Assembly (NCBI GenBank): GCA_022728415.1
Contig: JAIJJM010000081.1
Location: 1 to 8,205 of the forward strand
Reading direction: 5' to 3'
DNA length: 8,205 nt
From: Collinsella sp.
Lineage (GTDB): Bacteria > Actinomycetota > Coriobacteriia > Coriobacteriales > Coriobacteriaceae
Of this stretch, positions 1 through 5,886 are shown piece by piece (position 1 is the first letter of the stretch; every line of letters starts with the position of its first letter). The translations under genes and the position numbers were made by a program. Under the pieces are notes generated by a model. That model worked only from the letters and a program-made list of their open reading frames with translations, searched no databases and was not told where the DNA came from.

Positions 1-11
1 TTTGGCAGCAT

Positions 12-96
12 GGATAAGTGTCCGAGCGGTCTAAGGAGCACGCCTCGAAAGCGTGTGAGGTGAAAGCCTCCGCGAGTTCGAATCTCGCCTTATCCG
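12..96 (+). tRNA. tRNA-Ser, anticodon CGA
   Basis: This is a complete serine tRNA that reads UCG codons. The acceptor stem pairs GGATAAG (12-18) with CTTATCC (89-95), seven perfect pairs, followed by discriminator G96. The anticodon stem is CACGC (39-43) with GCGTG (51-55), enclosing the loop CTCGAAA with anticodon CGA at 46-48. A long variable arm (GAGG 57-60 with CCTC 67-70) is typical of class II tRNAs such as Ser. The T arm is GCGAG / TTCGAAT / CTCGC (72-88). The 3' CCA is not encoded, since the bases after G96 are CCT, so it must be added after transcription. The promoter lies outside the window. Confidence 0.97.
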
Positions 97-104
97 CCTG
101 CAAG

Positions 105-133
105 GGTTCCGAGGTCATCTCGGAACCTTTTTT
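105..133 (+). terminator. Rho-independent terminator after tRNA-Ser
   Basis: A nine-pair perfect stem, GGTTCCGAG (105-113) with CTCGGAACC (119-127), closes a five-base loop and is followed directly by TTTTTT (128-133). It begins nine bases after the tRNA and should end its transcript before the insertion sequence. Confidence 0.93.
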
Positions 134-207
134 GTTTTTGCGGAACCCCATCTTTGGGTTAAGTAAAGAAAAGTGGGTTAAAAAGTGTCTATTCCCTCGT
201 GTCATGG

Positions 208-1367
208 TCAGGTTGATCGCCCGACCCATCCTTTTCTGATCCCGAACCCGCTCTCGTAGGCGTCGACGCCGTCGGTCGGTTCCTGCACGGCCGTCATGGT
301 GCCGGGCATGGGCCCGTCATTCCCGACCGGCTTCCCCTTCCTCGTCCTCCGGTGTTCAGGTGTGACGAGCGCCATGGGGCCGGGCTGCTCCGTGAGCATG
401 TACACCGTCCATTCGCAGCAGCGTCTCATATGCTCCTCCGACAATCCCCGGTGGTGGTCGAGCGCGCGCTTGACCACGGCGTTGACGCCGCCCTTCAGCT
501 GGTTGGTCGTCGACGGCAGCGGGCCGCCGCTCTTGAGGACGGCCGGATCGCAGAACGCGAACAGCACGCCGGCCCGGTTCAGTCTGACCAATCGGAAGTG
601 GGCGCGGCGCAGGCGTTCGTGCGTCCGCCGCCACTTGCGTCCCCTCGCGTGCATGGGATCCTGTTTGGCGGTGGTGCGCTCCTTGAAGTGATCGTCGTGC
701 CTGCCGTGCCAGTCGTTGAGCTCCTTGAGCCATGCGGCGTCCTCGTCGGCCGTCGTCACCCTGACGAGCCTGCGGGCGAGTCCGAGCAGCTCCCCGCCGG
801 CCTCGCTCTTGGGCCTGTTCGTCAGGTCGACGCGGGTGTTGCGCAGCACATGCACCAGGCAGCGCTGCACGTTGCAGGCGCTCTCCGCGCCGCGCAGCCC
901 GTCCGTTATCGGCACGTCCGGAGCAGGGATGCGCGAGAACAACGCCATATAGGCGGCCTTGCTCTCGTTCGAGCACCACTGGAAGCCCGGCACCTCGCCG
1001 TTCCCGCCGTCGATGGCTATGACCAGGCACCAGCCGTGGTTCATGTACGTGCCGTCCGCCATCACCGTATGATGTTTCACCCTGCACGGCGGGATGGCGG
1101 GCCGGATGTTCCGGCACCACGCGGTGCGCTTGCGCAGGGCCCGCGAATCGCCGTTCGCGTCGCACGCGGACTGGCTCGCGCGGCCGAGCAGCCATCCAAG
1201 GAACGCGTCGAGCTGCCCGGCCCGCTCCGTGTTCTCCTGTGGCATCGTCGAGCTCAGCGAGCAGGATGCGCACTTCCAGCGCTGCACCCCTTCGCGGTCC
1301 GACCGTTCTTCTTCATCGGCCGGCCGCACACCGGGCATTTCTTCGCCTTGCTGGACTTCGTTCTCAT
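208..1367 (-). pseudogene. IS256-family transposase (IS1249-like), frameshifted and with altered catalytic Glu
   Basis: A DDE-type transposase would cut and join the element's ends. The natural start is ATG at 1367, giving an N-terminus with the first half of a zinc ribbon (CPVC, residues 11-14). That frame leaves the family sequence at a G run (1287-1290 on the plus strand, CCCC). The rest, starting VQRWKCASC, continues one frame back, as if one G were lost from five. Downstream, ADGTY (Asp codon 1054-1056) and ITDG (Asp 901-903) supply the two catalytic Asp, and the QRCLVHVLRN motif after the second Asp is typical of the family. The block TNQLKGGVNA has Lys (493-495) where relatives, as I recall them, have Glu (TN..EGGVNA). 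This is one transition, GAG to AAG. The protein ends at 208 after an unusually long hydrophilic tail. Both lesions predict loss of activity. A programmed -1 frameshift is possible but less likely, because the site is not a canonical slippery heptamer. Confidence 0.8.
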
Positions 1368-1396
1368 GCGTCCAGCCCACCACCGGGACGCCCCTA

Positions 1397-1413
1397 TTTT
1401 CCCGCCGGGAAAA
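1397..1413. repeat. Perfect palindrome between IS end and transposase start
   Basis: TTTTCCCG (1397-1404) and CGGGAAAA (1406-1413) are perfect inverted copies around one base. In the transposase transcript this would form a tight stem upstream of the start at 1367. Several unrelated insertion sequences carry such a stem to block read-through expression from outside promoters. That role here is inference. Confidence 0.55.
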
Positions 1414-1568
1414 ATAACACCCCGGCACGCCTACTCCCACAAGGCCAAACCCGGGTTATAAGCACCACAAAAGTTCCTATAGGCCGTGTTCGTTTCTGTT
1501 CTGTTCAATGTTCGTTTTCAAGCGATACTTGAGGACAGCACACGGCGTGTTGGGCGAAAATCTGCGAA

Positions 1569-1588
1569 TTACTCCAACGTTATACTAG
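1569..1588 (+). promoter_or_regulatory. Operator-like palindrome O1 (LacI type)
   Basis: Two half-sites, TTACTCCAAC and GTTATACTAG, meet at a CG centre (1578/1579). Read outward-in, the halves are TTACTCCAAC and CTAGTATAAC. Each matches the inferred half-site TTAGTACAAC at 8 of 10 positions. A central CG flanked by AA and TT is characteristic of LacI-family operators. The -10-like TATACT lies within the right half, so binding could block a promoter here. Confidence 0.45.
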
Positions 1589-1635
1589 TTGCGTTTGCGC
1601 GGTTTTGCGTACTGGTGTACCTTGTGTATCAGCAG

Positions 1636-1655
1636 TCGGTACAAGGTTGTACTAA
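1636..1655 (+). promoter_or_regulatory. Operator-like palindrome O2 (LacI type, GG centre)
   Basis: The core GTACAA-GG-TTGTAC (1639-1652) is a perfect inverted repeat around GG. The right half, GTTGTACTAA, is identical over ten bases to the right half of O3. The centre is GG rather than CG, which usually weakens LacI-type sites. Confidence 0.5.
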
Positions 1656-1770
1656 ATAGAAAGAAGTGTTCAAAGCAACCGATTGATTCGATGATTCTCC
1701 CATAAGAGGTGGTTTCCGCTTCGTATGCACCGAACATTGTTTCAGAAAGGTTGTGGTTCTTTTTTCGCCT

Positions 1771-1790
1771 TTAAGACAACGTTGTACTAA
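1771..1790 (+). promoter_or_regulatory. Operator-like palindrome O3 (LacI type), best copy
   Basis: TTAAGACAACGTTGTACTAA is symmetric at 8 of 10 half-site positions around a central CG, with a perfect ten-base core ACAACGTTGT. It ends 33 bases before the GH51 start, a position where a bound repressor would block initiation or early elongation. The likely ligand is the LacI-family protein encoded at 6944-7981, though this is inferred only from proximity and site type. Confidence 0.6.
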
Positions 1791-1823
1791 CTCTGTGAGA
1801 AACAGTAACAGGAAAGGGTTCCT

Positions 1824-3374
1824 ATGGCACAAGAAGTCACTGCGAACAAGGCGCGTCTCGTCGTCGATGACGCATTTGAGGTCGCGCCGGTCAACAATCG
1901 TCTCTTCGGCTCCTTCGTGGAGCATCTTGGGCGTTGCGTTTATACCGGCATCTATGAGCCCGGTCATCCCACGGCCGATGAAGATGGTTTCCGTCAGGAT
2001 GTGATTGATCTGGTCCGCGAACTGGGTGCCACCACCATCCGATATCCGGGCGGTAATTTTATGTCCGGATATCGTTGGGAAGACGGCGTAGGCCCGAAGG
2101 GTCAGCGTCCTCGTCGTCTTGATTTGGCTTGGCATTCCACTGAAACCAACGAGTTCGGCCTGCACGAGATGGTCAAGTGGCTGGACAAGTGCGGCGGCAA
2201 CGAACTGATGGAAGCCGCCAATCTGGGAACCCGTGGTTTGCAGGAAGCGCTTGATTTGCTGGAGTATTCCAACATTCCTAGCGGAACGGCCCTTTCCGAG
2301 CAGCGCCGAGCAAACGGTGCTGACAAACCGTTCGACATACGTATGTGGTGCCTCGGCAACGAGATGGACGGTCCTTGGCAGATTGGGCACAAGAGCGCCG
2401 AAGACTACGGCACTCTTGCCGCTTCGGTCGCGGCGGGCATGCGCATGATGGATCCCGACCTTGAACTCGTGGTATGCGGTTCCTCTTCCCATGAGATGGA
2501 CACCTTCGGTCGTTGGGAAGAAACCGTTCTCGAGAAGACCTACGAAGCCGTCAACTTCATTTCGTGCCATGCTTATTACTTCCCGGCCCTTAAGGAAGAT
2601 GGCACCCGCGATATGGGCAGCTTCCTCGCATCCGGCGTCGATATGGACGGATTCATCAATGATGTGGCGGCTGCCATCGATGCCACCAAGGCCCGTTTGA
2701 AGAGCAAGCATGAGGTCTACATCTCCTTCGATGAGTGGAACGTGTGGTATCAGCATGATGAGCCGAGCAAGAATCCGGAAGGCATCGGCAACTGGCCGGT
2801 TGCGCCGCGTCTGCTTGAGGATCTGTACTCCGTCGCGGATGCTGTGGTGTTTGGCGATCTGATGATTACCTTGCTGAAGAATGCCGATCGCGTGCATGCG
2901 GCTAGTCTTGCTCAGCTGGTCAATGTGATTGCGCCGATTATGACTGAGCCCAATGGGCCGGCATGGCGTCAGACCACGTTCTACCCATTTGCGGTCACTG
3001 CAGAATATGCCAAGGGCGGTACGGTGCTTGAGCCGAAACTCGCTTCTGGAACCTATGACACCGCTAAATATGGCGAGGTGCCGGTCGTCAATTCGGTGGC
3101 GGTACGTGGCGCGGATGGTACGGTCAGTGTATTCGTGGTCAATCGTTCTTTGGACGCTGAGCAGGACTTCGAAATCAAATTGCCTGAAGGCCTTTTTGCG
3201 AAAACCGTCACGGCGCAGACGCTGCATGATGATGACCTACTCGCCAAGAACACTCTGGACAATCAGAACCGTGTCGTGCTGCACGACAACGACACCGCAT
3301 CACTCGATGGAGAGACCGGTATGGCGCATGTTGTGCTGCCCCCCGTGAGCTGGACGGCGTTGCATTTCGCTTAA
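1824..3374 (+). CDS. abfA: Alpha-L-arabinofuranosidase, glycoside hydrolase family 51, intracellular
   Basis: This enzyme removes non-reducing terminal alpha-L-arabinofuranosyl residues from arabinan- or arabinoxylan-derived oligosaccharides, releasing L-arabinose. It has 516 residues, close to the roughly 500 usual for GH51. There is no signal peptide, so it should act in the cytoplasm on imported sugars. The retaining catalytic pair is visible: acid/base Glu180 in WCLGNEMDGPW and nucleophile Glu304 in ISFDEWNVWY, spaced as in characterised family members. Other GH51 blocks are NNRLFGSFVEHLGR (24-37), TIRYPGGNF (71-79) and NLGTRG (133-138). A (beta/alpha)8 barrel fills most of the protein and a beta-sandwich the last 130 residues or so. 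The start ATG follows AGGAAAGGG (1810-1818). It heads the operon, 127 bases before the binding-protein gene. Function is firm; the symbol is a common family name, and bifidobacteria carry several paralogues. Confidence 0.93.
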   Translation: MAQEVTANKARLVVDDAFEVAPVNNRLFGSFVEHLGRCVYTGIYEPGHPTADEDGFRQDVIDLVRELGATTIRYPGGNFMSGYRWEDGVGPKGQRPRRLDLAWHSTETNEFGLHEMVKWLDKCGGNELMEAANLGTRGLQEALDLLEYSNIPSGTALSEQRRANGADKPFDIRMWCLGNEMDGPWQIGHKSAEDYGTLAASVAAGMRMMDPDLELVVCGSSSHEMDTFGRWEETVLEKTYEAVNFISCHAYYFPALKEDGTRDMGSFLASGVDMDGFINDVAAAIDATKARLKSKHEVYISFDEWNVWYQHDEPSKNPEGIGNWPVAPRLLEDLYSVADAVVFGDLMITLLKNADRVHAASLAQLVNVIAPIMTEPNGPAWRQTTFYPFAVTAEYAKGGTVLEPKLASGTYDTAKYGEVPVVNSVAVRGADGTVSVFVVNRSLDAEQDFEIKLPEGLFAKTVTAQTLHDDDLLAKNTLDNQNRVVLHDNDTASLDGETGMAHVVLPPVSWTALHFA

Positions 3375-3404
3375 TCGTAGCGGGCGCGCCAACAACATAA
3401 CTGT

Positions 3405-3445
3405 GCTGCGGGATTTCGTTAATCGCTTCGACGAATTTCCGCAGC
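3405..3445 (+). promoter_or_regulatory. Intercistronic RNA hairpin between GH51 and binding-protein genes
   Basis: GCTGCGGGATTTCGT (3405-3419) pairs with ACGAATTTCCGCAGC (3431-3445). There are 15 positions with one G-U pair and one T-T mismatch, around an 11-base loop. No T run follows, so complete termination is unlikely. It may stabilise the 3' or 5' end of a processed mRNA or attenuate partially, allowing different levels of enzyme and binding protein. Confidence 0.7.
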
Positions 3446-3478
3446 GCCCATAACTAAAGAACAATAAGGAAAGAACAA

Positions 3479-3505
3479 ATGAGAATCCAAAGGAGGAGCT
3501 CATGA
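3479..3505 (+). CDS. Eight-codon upstream mini-ORF overlapping the binding-protein start
   Basis: ATG at 3479 begins the reading frame MRIQRRSS and stops at TGA 3503-3505, sharing bases with the ATG at 3502 in an ATGA junction. It has its own ribosome site, AAGGA at 3466-3470, eight bases ahead. The strong Shine-Dalgarno AAAGGAGGA of the next gene lies inside it and is read as CAA AGG AGG AGC. AGA and AGG are expected to be uncommon codons in a high-GC genome. Translation of this leader could couple to, or interfere with, initiation of the binding protein. Chance overlap remains possible. Confidence 0.35.
   Translation: MRIQRRSS
3489..3497 (+). promoter_or_regulatory. Very strong Shine-Dalgarno for the binding-protein gene
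   Basis: AAAGGAGGA lies four bases before the ATG at 3502 and is a near-perfect match to the 16S rRNA 3' end. It fixes the start and suggests that the binding protein is translated more strongly than the neighbouring genes, as is usual for binding proteins made in excess of their permeases. Confidence 0.9.
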
Positions 3506-4875
3506 AGAAAGTAACCCGGGTCATGGCAGCCATTGCGGCTGGCGCTATGGCATTGACCGTAAGCGCTTGTGGCGGAAGCTCCAACGCGAATGGTGCCAAG
3601 GTCAACAGCGATAAGACCGCTAATGACAGTGCATCCTGCACCAATACCGTTAAGAAAAAGGGTGTGCAGAAGGTTACCGTTTGGGCTTGGTATCCAGCTA
3701 TCGAACAGGTGGTGGATGATTTCAACGAAACCCACGATGATCTTCAGGTTTGCTGGAATAACGGCGGCCAGGGCGGCGGTGAATACACCAAATTCCAGAA
3801 CGCCATTAAGGCCGGTAAGGGTGCCCCTGATGTTATTCAGCTTGAATATGAAGCCATGCCCCAGTTTATGGCCGGCAAGGAGCAACATCTCGTCGATTTG
3901 AGCCAATTCGGTTTCACCGATCATAAAGACGATTACACCGAAGGTGCCTGGAAGAGCGTTCAGCTGGGTTCTGAAGACAAGGTTTACGGTGTTCCCGTCG
4001 ACCTTGGACCATTCGTCATGTATGTGCGCCAGGACATCTTCGACAAGTACAACGTCAAGGTGCCGACCACCTGGGCTGAGTTCGAGCAGGCCGGCAAGGA
4101 CCTCAAGGCAGCCGGATACGACGGCTACCTGACTGATTTCGCGCCGAATGGCACCGCGTTCAACATTGCACTGTTCGCGCAGAAGAATCAGAACGTCTAC
4201 AACTACTCGGCGTCTGATCCCACCAAGGCCTCGGTGAACTTCAACACCGATGGAGTCAAGGAAGTGCTCGGCTACTGGCAGAACCTCGTCAAAGAGGGCC
4301 TCGTAGACACCACTGATGCCAACACGAACGACTGGACCACCAACATTCTTGGCGGCAAGTACGCCACATGGGTGCAGGCTTCGTGGCAGACCGGCTATCT
4401 GAAGGGTGCCGGCGACACCAATGGTCAGTTCCGCATCTACAATGCCCCGGTGTGGGATGACTCCACCCCGATGGTGAACCAAGGCGGTTCCGCTTGGGCC
4501 GTAACCGATCAGGCCAAGGACACCGAAGCCGCATACAAGGTGGCACGAGAGCTGTTCGATTCCGACAAGGCTCAGGAAATCGGTGTTACCGATGGCGGCC
4601 TGTTCCCGGCTTGGACCAAGAAGCTGCAGTCCGACAGCTTCAAGAACATGGAGGAGGAGTTCCTCGGCGGGCAGAAGCTCAACGAGATCACCATTCCCAC
4701 GGCTGAGGGTTACAAGGGCTACTCATTCCTGCCCTTCCAGACCTACGCATACGACGAGCAGGTAAAGACGTTCACTAGCATCGTCAAGGATGGCAAGGAT
4801 ACCACCAGCAACCTCAAGAGCCTCGATGAGACGCTCAACAACTACGCCAAGCAGCAGGGTTACACTGTCGAATAA
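3502..4875 (+). CDS. Sugar ABC transporter solute-binding lipoprotein (family 1), probably for arabino-oligosaccharides
   Basis: This 457-residue lipoprotein captures oligosaccharides outside the membrane and delivers them to the two permeases encoded next. The N-terminus has a KK charged region and a hydrophobic stretch (residues 8-20). A lipobox VSAC follows, with the lipidated Cys at 23, then a Gly/Ser/Asn-rich linker to about 45. The mature part is a family 1 extracellular solute-binding protein. KVTVWAWYP (57-65) is the first beta strand, GKGAPDVIQLEYEAMPQF (105-122) is the typical family block, and YGVPVDLGPFVMYVRQDIF (162-180) includes the hinge and ligand-cleft region. Cys46 and Cys84 could form a disulfide, which is inference. 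Substrate specificity cannot be read from sequence; arabinose-containing oligosaccharides are inferred from the GH51 gene upstream. Confidence 0.92.
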   Translation: MKKVTRVMAAIAAGAMALTVSACGGSSNANGAKVNSDKTANDSASCTNTVKKKGVQKVTVWAWYPAIEQVVDDFNETHDDLQVCWNNGGQGGGEYTKFQNAIKAGKGAPDVIQLEYEAMPQFMAGKEQHLVDLSQFGFTDHKDDYTEGAWKSVQLGSEDKVYGVPVDLGPFVMYVRQDIFDKYNVKVPTTWAEFEQAGKDLKAAGYDGYLTDFAPNGTAFNIALFAQKNQNVYNYSASDPTKASVNFNTDGVKEVLGYWQNLVKEGLVDTTDANTNDWTTNILGGKYATWVQASWQTGYLKGAGDTNGQFRIYNAPVWDDSTPMVNQGGSAWAVTDQAKDTEAAYKVARELFDSDKAQEIGVTDGGLFPAWTKKLQSDSFKNMEEEFLGGQKLNEITIPTAEGYKGYSFLPFQTYAYDEQVKTFTSIVKDGKDTTSNLKSLDETLNNYAKQQGYTVE

Positions 4876-4884
4876 CCCTGACAG

Positions 4885-4951
4885 CAGGTGAGTTGCGGGC
4901 TGGGCCAACGGCTCCGAAGCCAACCGGCTCGGCCCGCAGCTTCTTCACCTG
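4885..4951 (+). promoter_or_regulatory. Long compound RNA hairpin between binding-protein and permease genes
   Basis: Nested stems fill the 92-base gap. CAGGTGA (4885-4891) pairs with TCACCTG (4945-4951). TGCGGGC (4894-4900) pairs with GCCCGCA (4932-4938), and this extends through TGGGCC / GGCTCG with two wobble pairs. GGCT (4910-4913) pairs with AGCC (4918-4921) at the tip around CCGA. The stem is followed by ATTATTGGAG, not a T run, so it is not a classical terminator. Like the malE-malF spacer of enteric bacteria, it could protect the upstream binding-protein mRNA and lower permease expression. It begins ten bases after the stop and ends six bases before the permease Shine-Dalgarno. Confidence 0.82.
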
Positions 4952-4967
4952 ATTATTGGAGATACAC

Positions 4968-5885
4968 ATGGGTAAAAACGCAACAAAGACCGTTAGTAAA
5001 GACGGTATCGTCACTCGTCGCGGCAATATCTGGGGATGGCTGTTCACTGCTCCATTTTGCGTGATTTTCGTGATTTTCCTCGTAGTGCCCCTCGTATATG
5101 CATTCGTTATGTCGCTGTTCACATCCAACGTGTTCGGCGTCCAATTCACCGGTTTGTCGAATTACCAGAGGGTGTTCACTGACCCGTTGTTCCTTAAGGG
5201 CATGGGGCGCGTGATTCTATACACGGTGGTTATGGTTCCGATTCAGCTTGGCCTGGCCTTGTTCTTCGCTCTGCTGCTCGACTCCCTCAAAAACCGCTTC
5301 GCATCCGTGACTCGTTTGGTCATTTTCCTGCCGTACGCGATTCCAGGCGTGGTCGGAGCGTTGATGTGGGGCTTCATGTACTCCAACAACATGGGTCCAT
5401 TTACCACGTTTTTCGAGTTGTTCGGACTGCCTACGCCTGGCTTCCTCACTCCTGATGGAATTTTCGGCGCGTTGGTCAATGTGGTTACTTGGCAGTGGAC
5501 CGGCTACTACATGGTGATTCTGTATTCGGCACTTCAATCGGTTCCGCATGAGCTGTATGAGTCCGCGCGAATCGATGGTGCTACGGAACTGCAGATCGCC
5601 ACACGAGTCAAGATTCCGATGTGCTCCAGCTCGATGGTTATGGTGACCATCTTCTCCCTAATCGGAACCTTGCAGTTCTACACGGAACCGACGGTACTGC
5701 GCAATCAGGCACCGACGGCCATACAGCCGGAATACACGCCGAACATGTATGCACAGGCACTGGCGTTCAACTACAACCAGCCCAACTATGCGGCGACGGT
5801 TTCGTTCGCCTTGGGACTCATCGTCGTTATCTTTAGCGTCGTCTTTATGAAACTGACGAAGAACCAATCGGGATTGGAGGACTGA
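4968..5885 (+). CDS. Sugar ABC transporter permease, MalF type
   Basis: This is one of two integral-membrane subunits forming the sugar channel. The 305-residue protein has about six membrane segments (near 24-50, 83-105, 115-138, 165-187, 223-240 and 275-296) after a short basic cytoplasmic N-terminus. The EAA loop that docks the ATPase is ESARIDGATELQIATRVKIP (198-217), matching the family pattern EAAxxDGA...P. The start is ATG 4968 because GGAGA (4958-4962) sits at normal spacing; an in-frame TTG at 4956 would lie upstream of and overlap that site and is not favoured. It follows the large hairpin and is one base apart from the next permease gene, with which it is surely co-translated. No ATPase gene is nearby. 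Confidence 0.92.
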   Translation: MGKNATKTVSKDGIVTRRGNIWGWLFTAPFCVIFVIFLVVPLVYAFVMSLFTSNVFGVQFTGLSNYQRVFTDPLFLKGMGRVILYTVVMVPIQLGLALFFALLLDSLKNRFASVTRLVIFLPYAIPGVVGALMWGFMYSNNMGPFTTFFELFGLPTPGFLTPDGIFGALVNVVTWQWTGYYMVILYSALQSVPHELYESARIDGATELQIATRVKIPMCSSSMVMVTIFSLIGTLQFYTEPTVLRNQAPTAIQPEYTPNMYAQALAFNYNQPNYAATVSFALGLIVVIFSVVFMKLTKNQSGLED

Positions 5886-5886
5886 C

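Larger units (their letters stand above)
172..1478 (-). mobile_element. IS256-family (IS1249-like) insertion sequence, probably inactive; ends approximate
   Basis: The element is recognised by its single transposase gene and by base composition clearly richer in GC than the AT-rich stretches on either side. I could not find convincing terminal inverted repeats or the 8-9 bp target duplication usual for IS256 elements. A weak resemblance exists between AAAAGTGTCTATTCCC on the left (near 181) and, on the opposite strand at the right end, TTTTGTGGTGCTTATAACCC (near 1454-1473). The boundaries are therefore only estimates placed outside these two stretches. The element sits between the tRNA-Ser terminator and the sugar operon's control region. 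The damaged transposase suggests an old resident copy. Confidence 0.6.
1479..1823 (+). promoter_or_regulatory. Control region of the arabinose-oligosaccharide operon
   Basis: This 345-base non-coding stretch lies between the insertion sequence and the GH51 gene. It holds three related operator-like palindromes, each annotated separately. A good -10-like hexamer, TATACT (1581-1586), overlaps the first operator, but I see no convincing -35 at the usual distance, so no promoter is called with confidence. TGTTCGTTT occurs twice (1487-1495 and 1509-1517), 22 bases apart and in the same orientation. No convincing protein-coding frame crosses the region. If transcription started near 1593, the mRNA leader would be about 230 bases long and would include two of the operators. 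Confidence 0.55.

Noticed and set aside
140..207. tRNA-anchored integration site (att) next to tRNA-Ser
   Set aside because: No integrase gene and no second copy of the tRNA 3' end occur in the window. The neighbouring element is an IS256 type, which does not use tRNA att sites.
18..239. Small plus-strand frame covering the tRNA and its terminator
   Set aside because: It overlaps the tRNA gene and its terminator and has no independent support.
356..1273. Alternative minus-strand frame of 305 codons inside the transposase region
   Set aside because: It is in the start-proximal frame downstream of the frameshift and its Arg/Ala-rich translation lacks transposase motifs. The motif-bearing frame is the other one.
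352..1461. Open frame of 369 codons on the plus strand across the insertion sequence
   Set aside because: It is antisense to the transposase. It arises from very high GC content and is full of Ala, Arg and Val without a family signature.
1629..3227. Long open frame of 532 codons on the minus strand opposite the GH51 gene
   Set aside because: It is a mirror of the GH51 coding sequence caused by biased codon use. Its translation has no recognisable domain, while the plus strand has complete GH51 motifs and both catalytic Glu.
3454..4482. Open frame of 342 codons on the minus strand opposite the binding-protein gene
   Set aside because: The plus strand has a signal peptide, lipobox and full binding-protein sequence. 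The antisense frame lacks a credible ribosome site and known motifs.
4956..4967. TTG at 4956 as start of the first permease
   Set aside because: It would overlap the Shine-Dalgarno GGAGA that serves ATG 4968, and has only the hairpin ahead of it.
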